A stretch of 22,816 nt of DNA from an uncultured Eubacteriales bacterium (GTDB lineage Bacteria; Bacillota; Clostridia; Lachnospirales; Lachnospiraceae), in contig USSL01000005.1 in NCBI GenBank assembly GCA_900557175.1, positions 1 to 22,816 on the forward strand, written 5' to 3'. How positions within the stretch are numbered: the stretch's first letter is position 1; the number at the start of each line of letters is the position of its first letter. Below the pieces are notes generated by a model. It was not told where the DNA came from. It saw only the letters and a list, made by a program, of their open reading frames with translations, and searched no databases. Both the position numbers and the translations under genes were made by a program. Shown in pieces: positions 7,283 through 14,593 of the stretch.

Positions 7283-7358
7283 GTGCACGGATAAATTTCC
7301 AAAATTCCGCCGCGTAGTGTCGGCCGTGCTGCGCACTTCCGATTTTGTCAGTTCATGT
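7205..7358. repeat. Imperfect palindromic element, copy D, with flanking 9-bp direct repeats
   Basis: The left half (GTGCTAACGTTGGCAC ... AGCGAAGCGAATTTGCG) and the right half (CCGCCGCGTAGTGTCGGCC ...) are imperfect inverted repeats. AGTTCATGT occurs at 7205-7213 and again at 7350-7358, as expected for a target-site duplication around an insert of about 137 bp. The reverse complement of 7210-7264 resembles 20773-20830 of copy B, sharing for example CGCTTCGCT and CTCTCAT. It lies between two convergent genes, and the MerR frame runs into it. Confidence 0.55.
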
Positions 7359-7390
7359 CGGCAAAAGTAAATTTTATTATTATTACAGAA

Positions 7391-7422
7391 AAACCCCGGC
7401 AAGTGTGTTCCTGCCGGGGTTT
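7391..7422 (-). terminator. Strong terminator of the NhaC-family gene
   Basis: AAACCCCGGCA (7391-7401) and TGCCGGGGTTT (7412-7422) form a perfect 11-bp stem with a 10-base loop, followed on the minus strand by a T-run. It sits 17 bases after the stop of the minus-strand antiporter gene. It could also work in the plus direction for the MerR transcript. Confidence 0.9.
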
Positions 7423-7438
7423 CAATTTTATATGTTTA

Positions 7439-9034
7439 TCACGCTTTTACTTTGTCTGCACTCCAAACTTTTGGAAGTACCTGAAGTAAAACGATTAAGA
7501 TCACAAGACCGATACCAAGGCTTAAGATTAAGTTAAGTGCATAACCCATGCCTGATGTAAAGCCTGCGATTAAGTAGCCGATAAAGCAGCAAACTGCAAC
7601 TGTAACGGCGTATGGTGCCTGAGTTCCAACGTGTGCGAGGTGATAACATTCAGCACCTGTCGATGCAAGGATTGTTGTATCGGAAATCGGTGATGAATGG
7701 TCGCCGAATACGGAGCCGGCAAGTGTTGCGGAGAGGCTGACAATGAGTAATTCAGGAGCAGCAGCTTCGCAAACAGGGATGATAATCGGAATAAGAATAC
7801 CGAATGTACCCCATGCTGTACCTGTTGCAAATGCAAGTAAGCAGGCAACAAGGAAAATGATTGCAGGAAGGATGTGTACAGGCATACCTGAACTTTCAAC
7901 CAAATCGGCAACATATTCACCTGTTCTTAATAAGTCGCGGCAAACACCGCTGATTGTCCATGCCATTGTAAGGATAACGCAGGCAGGAACCATGTTGATA
8001 ACACCTGTGTTGACACAGCCAAAGAAATCTTTGAATGTGATTGTACGGCGAACCATAAAGTAAATAAAAATCACAAGGAGTGAAATAAATGCGCCGAGTG
8101 CGAGTGCAGGACCGGCACTTGTATTACCGAAGGCTTTGAAAAGATCCATATAACCTTCTGCTTCAGGTGTCCACATACCGCCGACATAAAGCATACAAAG
8201 AATCGATGCGATAATGAGGATAACTACAGGGATGATAAGGTCGATAACTTTGCCTTTATCTCCGGAAATCTTCGCCATCTCAGCTTCAGCCTGACCTTCG
8301 CTTGCTGTATTAAAGAAACCTTCTTCTTCACAGCGTTTTTCAGCTTTAGCCATAGGGCCGTAATCTGCATTCTTCTTGATGGACATGTAAAATACCATGA
8401 ATAATGTCAGCATAGCATAGAAGTTAAACGGAATGGACTGGATAAAAGCACTCATACCGTTGCCGGCACTTTCAGGGAACAAAGCAACAACTGCGGCTGC
8501 CCATGATGAAATCGGTGCAATGATACAAACAGGCGCTGCTGTTGCGTCAATGATATATGCTAATTTCTCACGTGACATTCTGAGTTTGTCAGTTACAGGT
8601 CTCATAACTGTACCAACTGTTAAACAGTTGAAGTAGTCATCAATAAAGATGAGTATGCCAAGTGCGGATGTAGCAACACCGGCTGACCGTTTAGTGTTCA
8701 GCTTGGTGGCTGCCCAGTCGCCGTACGCTTTCGAACCGCCGGCTTTGTTGACGATGGCAACAACCATACCGAGGAAACACAGGAAAAGAATCATGGCAGC
8801 ATTTTCAGCAAGCTTTGATGCCATTAATTGTGTTGTGGAGTCGAATACACCAATAACTCCGTACCCCATAAGAATCGAGTAAATTACCGTACCTGATAAA
8901 ATACCGAGGATTAAAGAGAATGTAACCTCTTTAGTAATAAGTGCAAGCACAATGGCTACGATTGGCGGTATAATTGATAATATACCAGCACTTTCAGTAG
9001 ACTCTGCGCCGCCGATACCTACTAGGTCTATCAT
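7439..9034 (-). CDS. NhaC family Na+/H+ antiporter (possible amino-acid/Na+ exchanger)
   Basis: Integral membrane protein of 531 residues with about 11-12 hydrophobic segments. The core IFIDDYFNCLTVGTVMRPVTDK followed by IDATAAPVCIIAPISSWAAA near residues 135-185 is the hallmark of NhaC-type antiporters; a second repeat carries TGTAWGTFGILIPIIIP and GSVFGDHSSPISDTT. The ATG at 9034 is chosen for AAGGAGGGG 6 bases upstream; the longer upstream frame is non-coding leader. The gene is divergent from kamB and shares its control region, so it may serve lysine fermentation, for example in lysine uptake or in handling Na+/H+ balance. Several NhaC-like proteins turned out to carry amino or organic acids, so the ion-only label is provisional. 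Confidence 0.88.
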   Translation of the reverse strand: MIDLVGIGGAESTESAGILSIIPPIVAIVLALITKEVTFSLILGILSGTVIYSILMGYGVIGVFDSTTQLMASKLAENAAMILFLCFLGMVVAIVNKAGGSKAYGDWAATKLNTKRSAGVATSALGILIFIDDYFNCLTVGTVMRPVTDKLRMSREKLAYIIDATAAPVCIIAPISSWAAAVVALFPESAGNGMSAFIQSIPFNFYAMLTLFMVFYMSIKKNADYGPMAKAEKRCEEEGFFNTASEGQAEAEMAKISGDKGKVIDLIIPVVILIIASILCMLYVGGMWTPEAEGYMDLFKAFGNTSAGPALALGAFISLLVIFIYFMVRRTITFKDFFGCVNTGVINMVPACVILTMAWTISGVCRDLLRTGEYVADLVESSGMPVHILPAIIFLVACLLAFATGTAWGTFGILIPIIIPVCEAAAPELLIVSLSATLAGSVFGDHSSPISDTTILASTGAECYHLAHVGTQAPYAVTVAVCCFIGYLIAGFTSGMGYALNLILSLGIGLVILIVLLQVLPKVWSADKVKA

Positions 9035-9082
9035 ATAGAACCCCTCCTTAATTAAAATTTGATTATGTTGTATCGTGACTTG

Positions 9083-9111
9083 ATTATAACAAATAAACAA
9101 TAATTTGTAAA
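9083..9111 (-). promoter_or_regulatory. Promoter of the NhaC-family gene
   Basis: On the minus strand TTTACA (9106-9111), a 17-base spacer and TATAAT (9083-9088) form a near-consensus housekeeping promoter 49 bases upstream of the start. The same 228-bp gap must hold a promoter for kamB, but I see no convincing -35/-10 pair for it (a TATGAT at 9213-9218 has a poor -35). Confidence 0.7.
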
Positions 9112-9262
9112 TAAATATTTTCAAATTATTAAATATATCTAAATAAGAAAGAAAGAGGCGCTGAGGAATGTGGGAAATGTTTACTAAATATATATTGTCG
9201 CTTCTGAAAAAATATGATAGACTTAAAACAATCTCAGATAAAAATTTAAGGAGGGGTATGAT

Positions 9263-10294
9263 TTGAAAACGCTTGGAAGTCTGATTGATGAGTATAAATC
9301 GCTTTCGATGATCGGCATGTGTAAAAATGCCGGGAAGACGACGGCCTTCAATCAGCTTATTAAAGAGTTGAATGATAAAGACGAAGTTTTTGCTGTGACA
9401 AGCATCGGGCGCGACGGTGAGTCGAGTGACCTTGTGACAGGCACAAAAAAGCCGGGCATTTATGTTCATAAAGGGACGCTGATTGCGACAACGGCCGGAC
9501 TGCTTAAGTGGTGCGATATTACGAAGGAGATACTTGCGACGACAAATATGAGCACGCCGATGGGTGATGTTGTTGTGCTCCGGGCTTTAAGTGACGGCAA
9601 TATCCAGCTGGCAGGCCCGTCTATGAATGACCAGCTTATAGAAATTTCAAAAATATTTAATCGTTTTGGCGCCGGGCGTGTGCTGATTGATGGGGCAATC
9701 AGCCGGAAAACGCTGGCATCAAAGGCGGTCACAGAGGCGACTGTACTTTGTACCGGCGCTTCTTATCACAAAGATATTCAGGTGACTGTAGCGCATACGG
9801 CTTATTTCTGCCGGCTGCTTTCACTTCCGGCGATGGAAAATGAGCGTGTCCGTGCAGCCATTAAAGAAAAGGGCAATGAGGGCAAGGTGCTTTTGATTCA
9901 TGAAAATGGCGATGCGGTATCCTGCCGGACAATGAAGACGATGGAGGAGGCGCTTTATAAAAAAGAATATAAGGATTTTAAGTATATTTATGTCAGCGGA
10001 GCTTTAAGCGACGGCGCTATAAGGCCGACGCTCATATCCAGTGTGCCTTTAAAAGATAAAGTATTTATTGTAGATGACAGCAGTAAGATTTTACTGACGG
10101 CGCCTGTTTATGAGAAGATAGGTATTAAGGGGGCATCGATTGCTGTTCTTGATACGATTCATTTGGCGGCAGTGACAATTAACCCGTTTTCAGCTTACGG
10201 CTACGATTTTGACAAGGATGAGTTTTATGAGCGGATGTCTGCAGCAGTGGATGTTCCGGTAATTAATGTGGAGGACAGGGATAGCGATGATTAA
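9263..10294 (+). CDS. kamB: KamB-like P-loop protein of the lysine fermentation cluster
   Basis: Protein of 343 residues with a Walker-A-like segment GMCKNAGKTT at about 18-27, so a nucleotide-binding role is likely. No other known catalytic motif is visible. Genes of this type are conserved next to a MutS-like gene in lysine (and ornithine) fermentation clusters and are called kamB and kamC; their biochemical role is not established to my knowledge. The start TTTGAAAACG is preceded by AAGGAGGGG; translation from the ATG/TTG at 9263 (MKTLGSLIDEY) fits this site. The stop overlaps the kamC start by 8 bases, so translation is coupled. I infer a support role for the aminomutases, such as cofactor loading or reactivation. 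Confidence 0.75.
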   Translation: MKTLGSLIDEYKSLSMIGMCKNAGKTTAFNQLIKELNDKDEVFAVTSIGRDGESSDLVTGTKKPGIYVHKGTLIATTAGLLKWCDITKEILATTNMSTPMGDVVVLRALSDGNIQLAGPSMNDQLIEISKIFNRFGAGRVLIDGAISRKTLASKAVTEATVLCTGASYHKDIQVTVAHTAYFCRLLSLPAMENERVRAAIKEKGNEGKVLLIHENGDAVSCRTMKTMEEALYKKEYKDFKYIYVSGALSDGAIRPTLISSVPLKDKVFIVDDSSKILLTAPVYEKIGIKGASIAVLDTIHLAAVTINPFSAYGYDFDKDEFYERMSAAVDVPVINVEDRDSDD

Positions 10295-11747
10295 TTTAAC
10301 CTATGACGATAAGCAGATGCTTGGATTTGAATATGTACAGGAGCTTTTAAGTCCGTCATCGTGCTTTGGCGTTGAAAAAAGCAGACGGCTTATACCATAT
10401 GCGCCGGAGCAGAAGCAGGAACTTTTGACAGAGCTTGATAATATAGAGCGGCTCTGTGCGCATTTTGAAGAATGTAAAAGGGATATCGGCATTATTAACA
10501 GAGTATTCAGCCATTTTAAGGACATACGTCCGACACTTTCAAGAGGTGACGATTATTGCTTCAATGAAATAGAGCTTTTTGAAATAAAGCATTTTCTTAT
10601 TCAGTCGGCACAAATGTTTGAACCTTTTGAACGGCTGAATCATGTCTGTCAGCTTGAAGGCATAAGTTTCTATAACACCAGTGAGGCTCTTGACCTTGTA
10701 GATCCGGATAATAAAAGAGTACCAAGTTTTTATATCAGTGAAACATATTCTAAAAAGCTAAGAGGTATCCGTCAGGAAAAGAAAAATATCGAAATTGCGA
10801 TAAGACAGGCACAGACACCAAATGAAAAAAGTAAGCTTCTTGATGAGCGTGTGCGTATTGTTGTCCGCGAGGAGGAGGAAGAACAGCGCATCCGCCGTGA
10901 AATTACAGTAAAGCTTAAGCCGTCGCTTTTGCATATGCTTGAAAATATTAAAAATACGGCAGATTTGGATTTGCTTTTACAAAAGGCAAAGCTTGTGCAG
11001 CGTTACGGCTGTGTGAAGCCGGAAATTACGGAGGATAAACTTTATTTTGAAAATATGATTCATCCTCAGGTAGCTGATAATCTTGAAAGCTGCGGTAAGA
11101 AGTTTACGCCGGTATCCATCGGGCTTTCCCGCGGCGCCAGTGTTATTACAGGCGCTAATATGGGCGGCAAAAGTGTTGCCTTAAAGACAACGGCATTAAA
11201 TACAATGCTTGTGCTGTGCGGCTTTTATCCGTTTGCAAAGGCTGCAGGTGTACCGATGTTTGAAGAATTTCATTTTGTGGCTGAGGATAAGCAGTCGATT
11301 GACAAGGGACTTTCAAGCTTTGGTGCGGAAATTGTGCAGCTTGACGATGTGATAAAGGCGTCAAAGAGGGCTTTTTGTTTTATCATTCTTGATGAATTTG
11401 CCCGCGGTACAAATCCGGATGAGGGAGCTGTGATTGTTCAGGCTGTCACAAAATATTTTAATACGACAAATTGTGTTGTGCTTATGACGACGCATTATGA
11501 TAATGTGGCTGACTATGCAGGCTGCCATTATCAGGTCATCGGGCTTAAGGATGTGGACACGGAGGCTTTGCGTGTGGAAATTGCACATACATCATCAAAA
11601 AAAGGTGTAGATATTATTGCAAAGCACATGAATTACGGCATTTACCGGGTTCACGGAAAGGCGGATTGTCCGAAGGATGCACTGAATATTTGCCGTATGC
11701 TGGCACTTGATGAGGACATTTTGAATATCATTGAAAAAAGTTATTGA
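10287..11747 (+). CDS. kamC: KamC, MutS-domain ATPase of the lysine fermentation cluster
   Basis: The C-terminal half is a MutS-type ATPase: GANMGGKSVALKT (Walker A, about residues 291-303), FIILDEFARGTNPDEG (Walker B and signature region, about 366-381), and MTTHYDNVADYAG. The N-terminal half is helical with a charged coiled coil (about 150-230: KLRGIRQEKKNIEIAIRQAQ, then EEEEEQRIRR). It lacks the mismatch-recognition domain of true MutS, so it is not a DNA repair protein by architecture. ATG 10287 overlaps the end of kamB (ATGATTAA), with GGAGG about 12 bases upstream; an in-frame ATG at 10266 is less likely. The stop codon lies inside the -35 element of the next promoter. The partner ATPase suggests a chaperone-like function for aminomutases, which is inference. 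Confidence 0.8.
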   Translation: MINLTYDDKQMLGFEYVQELLSPSSCFGVEKSRRLIPYAPEQKQELLTELDNIERLCAHFEECKRDIGIINRVFSHFKDIRPTLSRGDDYCFNEIELFEIKHFLIQSAQMFEPFERLNHVCQLEGISFYNTSEALDLVDPDNKRVPSFYISETYSKKLRGIRQEKKNIEIAIRQAQTPNEKSKLLDERVRIVVREEEEEQRIRREITVKLKPSLLHMLENIKNTADLDLLLQKAKLVQRYGCVKPEITEDKLYFENMIHPQVADNLESCGKKFTPVSIGLSRGASVITGANMGGKSVALKTTALNTMLVLCGFYPFAKAAGVPMFEEFHFVAEDKQSIDKGLSSFGAEIVQLDDVIKASKRAFCFIILDEFARGTNPDEGAVIVQAVTKYFNTTNCVVLMTTHYDNVADYAGCHYQVIGLKDVDTEALRVEIAHTSSKKGVDIIAKHMNYGIYRVHGKADCPKDALNICRMLALDEDILNIIEKSY

Positions 11748-11772
11748 CAAATATTTTGTCAAATAGTATAAT
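11744..11772 (+). promoter_or_regulatory. Perfect consensus promoter of the kal-kamE operon with embedded dyad
   Basis: TTGACA (11744-11749), a 17-base spacer and TATAAT (11767-11772) match the housekeeping consensus exactly; the -35 overlaps the kamC stop (TGA 11745-11747). TTGACAAA (11744-11751) and TTTGTCAA (11755-11762) form a perfect 8-bp inverted repeat spaced by TAT, covering the -35 and half the spacer, which could be a repressor operator. Transcription should begin near 11779, giving a leader of about 370 bases. Confidence 0.88.
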
Positions 11773-11793
11773 TTGAACAGATGAAGGGAAGAA

Positions 11794-11962
11794 AATGTGA
11801 CAATATAACTAAAACAATAGAGGTGCAGAGACCAAGGTAGACGGCGGATGTTAAGAAAGACACTTTCGATGACGCCGGTGAATGTGGCCTTTGCCGAAAG
11901 TTGTAAGGAGTGTTCGCCTTACTGCTTGAAGACCGGGTTCAGCACTCAGTCTTTGTCATGTT
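11794..11962 (+). ncRNA. Lysine riboswitch (L-box) aptamer in the leader of the lysine-degrading operon
   Basis: The leader holds the L-box landmarks in order: AGAGGTGC (11819-11826), AAGGTAGACGG, a P2 stem (CGGCG 11842-11846 with CGCCG 11873-11877), GGTGAATGTGG, TTGCCGAA (11891-11898), a perfect P4 stem (GTAAGG 11903-11908 with CCTTAC 11917-11922), and a P5 stem (AAGAC 11929-11933 with GTCTT 11949-11953). A closing P1 can be drawn with wobble pairs between AATGTGACA (11794-11802) and TGTCATGTT (11954-11962), but it is less regular than usual, so the outer limits are uncertain. Its position before kal-kce-kdd-kamADE implies lysine-responsive control. Confidence 0.75.
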
Positions 11963-11976
11963 GATATAAGGACATG

Positions 11977-12036
11977 AAGCGCTATTGGATACTTGCGAAG
12001 TTGAGGCTCGTCAGTATTGGTAGCGCTTGTTTTTTT
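11977..12036 (+). terminator. Intrinsic terminator forming the riboswitch expression platform
   Basis: AAGCGCTA (11977-11984) pairs with TAGCGCTT (12021-12028); the stem continues through ATACT/AGTAT and is followed by a G and a run of seven T residues (12030-12036). It lies between the aptamer and kal, so elongation past it must be controlled. TCATGT (11956-11961) inside the predicted P1 strand can alternatively pair with ACATGA (11972-11977), which abuts the terminator arm. A third AGCGCT lies downstream at 12048-12053. Confidence 0.85.
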
Positions 12037-12146
12037 CAGGTACATGGAGCGCTGCTGTGGACGGATAGTTCTTCCTTTACATAACAGCGTTTTATTTATA
12101 GTTACCTAATAAAATGCCAACAAACCAATTTAGGAGGGGAAAGCAA

Positions 12147-12539
12147 ATGGAGACAATTACTTCCAAAATCAGATTAAGAATGAGCGCACATGACGCTCAC
12201 TACGGCGGAAACTTGGTGGATGGTGCGAGAATGCTCGGCTTATTCGGAGATGTTGCAACAGAATTGCTTATTATCAATGATGGTGATGAAGGCCTTTTCT
12301 GTGCTTATGACAATGTAGAATTTTTAAGCCCTGTATTTGCCGGCGATTACATTGAGGCCGTTGGTGAAATTACAAGCATCGGCAACACATCAAGAAAGAT
12401 GAAATTTGAGGCAAGAAAGGTGATTGCGCCGCGTCCGGATATCAACGATTCTGCATGTGACGTGCTCCCTGAACCGGTTGTTGTATGCCGCGCGACAGGA
12501 ACTTGTGTTGTACCAAAGGACAAACAGAGAGGCAAATAA
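12147..12539 (+). CDS. kal: 3-aminobutyryl-CoA ammonia-lyase
   Basis: Releases ammonia from L-3-aminobutyryl-CoA to give crotonyl-CoA (EC 4.3.1.14), the last dedicated step of lysine fermentation. It is a 130-residue single hotdog-fold protein, the usual Kal length: [25 protein letters not shown] at 11-35 holds the conserved HYGGN segment, and [20 protein letters not shown] at 52-71 is the hotdog core strand region. ATG 12147 has TAGGAGGGG 7 bases upstream; an in-frame ATG at 12114 lies in the leader and lacks a site. It is the first gene after the riboswitch, 19 bases before kce. Confidence 0.93.
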   Translation: METITSKIRLRMSAHDAHYGGNLVDGARMLGLFGDVATELLIINDGDEGLFCAYDNVEFLSPVFAGDYIEAVGEITSIGNTSRKMKFEARKVIAPRPDINDSACDVLPEPVVVCRATGTCVVPKDKQRGK

Positions 12540-12558
12540 TTAAAGGAGGACAGGGATC

Positions 12559-13377
12559 GTGGAAAAACTGATTATTACCGCATGTATCTGCGGTGCTGAG
12601 GTTACAAAGGAACATAATCCGGCAGTGCCTTATACAGTTGAGGAGATTGCAAAAGAGGCAAAATCCGCTTATGATGCCGGTGCTTCGATTATCCATCTTC
12701 ATGTTCGTTATGATGATGGTACACCGACACAGGATGTAAATCGCTTTAAAGAATGTATTGACGCAATTAAGGCAGTATGTCCTGACGCGATTATCCAGCC
12801 GTCAACAGGCGGTGCTACAGGCATGTCAAATGATGAGCGCCTGCAGCCGATTACATTAAATCCGGAGATGGCTACATTAGATTGTGGTACATGTAACTTC
12901 GGAGGGGACGAAATCTTTGTGAATACAGAAAATATGATTAAAGATTTCGGAGAGAAGATGATGGCCAGAAATATTAAGCCTGAGATTGAAGTATTTGATA
13001 AGGGCATGATTGATATGGCTATTCGTTTACAGAAAAAAGGATTTATCAAAACACCAATGCACTTCGATTTCGTTATGGGGGTAAACGGAGGCATTTCAGG
13101 CGAACCGAGAGATTTACTGTTTATGAAAGAAAGTATTCCGGCAGGATCTACATGGACAGTATCCGGCGTCGGCAGATATGAATTCCCGATGGTAACAATG
13201 GGAATTTTAATGGGGGGCCATGTTCGTGTAGGCTTTGAAGATAATGTATATCTGGAAAAAGGCGTTTTGGCAAAATCTAACGGTGAGCTCGTTGAAAAGG
13301 TTGTACGTATTGCAAAAGAGCTTGGCAGAGAGATTGCAACACCGGCAGAAGCAAGAGAAATTCTTGGACTTAAATAA
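12559..13377 (+). CDS. kce: 3-keto-5-aminohexanoate cleavage enzyme
   Basis: Zn-dependent enzyme of the BKACE family (EC 2.3.1.247) that condenses 3-keto-5-aminohexanoate with acetyl-CoA, giving acetoacetate and 3-aminobutyryl-CoA. Length is 272 residues. Residues known from the characterised Kce are in place: Glu14, the HLH zinc ligands His46 and His48, Ser82, Thr106, and the HVRVGFEDN segment (Arg223, Glu227, Asp228). Translation starts with GTG at 12559, with AAAGGAGG about 10 bases upstream; no ATG fits. The gene lies in the kal-kamE operon, 30 bases before kdd. Confidence 0.95.
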   Translation: MEKLIITACICGAEVTKEHNPAVPYTVEEIAKEAKSAYDAGASIIHLHVRYDDGTPTQDVNRFKECIDAIKAVCPDAIIQPSTGGATGMSNDERLQPITLNPEMATLDCGTCNFGGDEIFVNTENMIKDFGEKMMARNIKPEIEVFDKGMIDMAIRLQKKGFIKTPMHFDFVMGVNGGISGEPRDLLFMKESIPAGSTWTVSGVGRYEFPMVTMGILMGGHVRVGFEDNVYLEKGVLAKSNGELVEKVVRIAKELGREIATPAEAREILGLK

Positions 13378-13407
13378 TGTGATTTAATGATTGAGGAGGA
13401 TATAAAA

Positions 13408-14445
13408 ATGGCTTTAAAAGGAAACAAATATGGAATTCATCGTGTTATCGAACCGCAGGGTGTTTTAACACAGGCAGCTAAGAAAATTGATAACGATATG
13501 TCAAAAGAGTACTCAAACGAAATCGTTTGTGACGTTATCGCATTAAACGTTGACTCTGCATCTTTCCATCAGATTTCTGAGGCTTGCGGCGGCGATGAAG
13601 AAAAGATTAAAGAGATGATCTTAGGTATCGTTAATGAGAGAGGTAAAATGCAGAACCCTGTAACTAATTCAGGCGGTATGTTCATCGGTAAAGTTGCTTA
13701 CATCGGTGAAGATCTTGACATCGACTTAAAGGTTGGCGACAAGATCGCTTCTCTTGTTTCATTATCAATGACACCGCTTCGCATTGATGAAATTAAAGCA
13801 ATCCATAAAGATATTGACCGTGTGGATATTGTTGGTAAGGCTGTATTATTTGAGACAGCACTTTATGCTAAATTACCTGATGATATGAGCGAGCCTTTAG
13901 CACTTGCAGCACTTGATATTGCCGGTGCACCTGCTCAGACAGCAAAACTTGTTAAACCGGGACAGAGCGTTTTAGTATTAGGCGGCGCAGGAAAATCCGG
14001 TACATTAGTATGCTACGAAGCTATGAAGCGTGTAGGTCCTACAGGACGTGTTGTTGCTATGGACTACAGCCAGCCGGGTATCGAAGAATTATTAAAGATG
14101 GGCGTTTGTCATGCAGCTTTCCAGGCAAGTGCAGCAATGCCTGTTGATGTTCTTGAAAAAGCACTCGCAGCAAATGATGGCAAAGAATATGACCTTGCAA
14201 TCTGCTGTGTAAACGTACAGAACTGTGAAATGTCAGCAATCCTTCCTGTAAAAGATGAAGGTACAGTATACTTCTTCTCAATGGCTACAGACTTTGCAAA
14301 AGCAGCACTTGGCGCAGAAGGTGTCGGCAAAGACATCACAATGATTATCGGTAATGGTTATACAAAGGGCCATGCAGAAATCACACTTCAGGAATTAAGA
14401 GAAAGCGAAGTTATCAGAAACCTGTTTGACCAGAAATATGTATAA
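13408..14445 (+). CDS. kdd: L-erythro-3,5-diaminohexanoate dehydrogenase
   Basis: NAD-dependent oxidative deamination of 3,5-diaminohexanoate to 3-keto-5-aminohexanoate (EC 1.4.1.11). The 345-residue protein starts MALKGNKYGIHRVIEP and has a zinc-free medium-chain dehydrogenase-like architecture. The Rossmann motif LGGAGKSGTL is at 191-200, with DYSQPGIEELLKMGV and VYFFSMATDF downstream, as in the known Kdd enzymes. ATG 13408 is preferred over 13387 because TGAGGAGG ends about 11 bases upstream of it. The next gene, kamA, is 148 bases away across a strong hairpin. Confidence 0.93.
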   Translation: MALKGNKYGIHRVIEPQGVLTQAAKKIDNDMSKEYSNEIVCDVIALNVDSASFHQISEACGGDEEKIKEMILGIVNERGKMQNPVTNSGGMFIGKVAYIGEDLDIDLKVGDKIASLVSLSMTPLRIDEIKAIHKDIDRVDIVGKAVLFETALYAKLPDDMSEPLALAALDIAGAPAQTAKLVKPGQSVLVLGGAGKSGTLVCYEAMKRVGPTGRVVAMDYSQPGIEELLKMGVCHAAFQASAAMPVDVLEKALAANDGKEYDLAICCVNVQNCEMSAILPVKDEGTVYFFSMATDFAKAALGAEGVGKDITMIIGNGYTKGHAEITLQELRESEVIRNLFDQKYV

Positions 14446-14471
14446 TATGTAAGATACAAGGGCTGAAAAGT

Positions 14472-14502
14472 CGCAGATCCGGCGCTTGCGCCGGGATTTG
14501 CG
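14472..14502 (+). other. GC-rich intercistronic hairpin between kdd and kamA
   Basis: CGCAGATCCGGCGC (14472-14485) pairs with GCGCCGGGATTTGCG (14488-14502) with one bulge. No T-run follows, so it is more likely an mRNA processing or stability element inside the operon than a terminator. The rest of the 148-base gap holds only the kamA ribosome binding site (GGAGGG). Confidence 0.6.
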
Positions 14503-14593
14503 GCCTTGAAACCCGGACAAATATGAAAAAGCAGCCCGGCAGGGCAAAAAGTGAATTGGGATGTAGATTTTAATAAAATGGAGGGTAATTAAT

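Noticed and set aside
9190..9218. Promoter for kamB with TATGAT at 9213-9218.
   Set aside because: No acceptable -35 at the right distance; left as unknown rather than annotated.
9035..9469. N-terminal extension of the NhaC frame up to 9469.
   Set aside because: It crosses the promoter and the kamB start on the other strand and has no coding character; the ATG at 9034 has an AAGGAGGGG site.
10287..11747. KamC as a DNA mismatch repair MutS/MutS2 protein.
   Set aside because: It lacks the mismatch-recognition and Smr domains and sits in translational overlap with kamB inside a lysine fermentation cluster.
12708..13427. A long minus-strand open frame of 239 codons opposite kce.
   Set aside because: It lies fully opposite a well-supported gene with all catalytic residues, has no ribosome binding site and no recognisable family; it is a codon-bias shadow.
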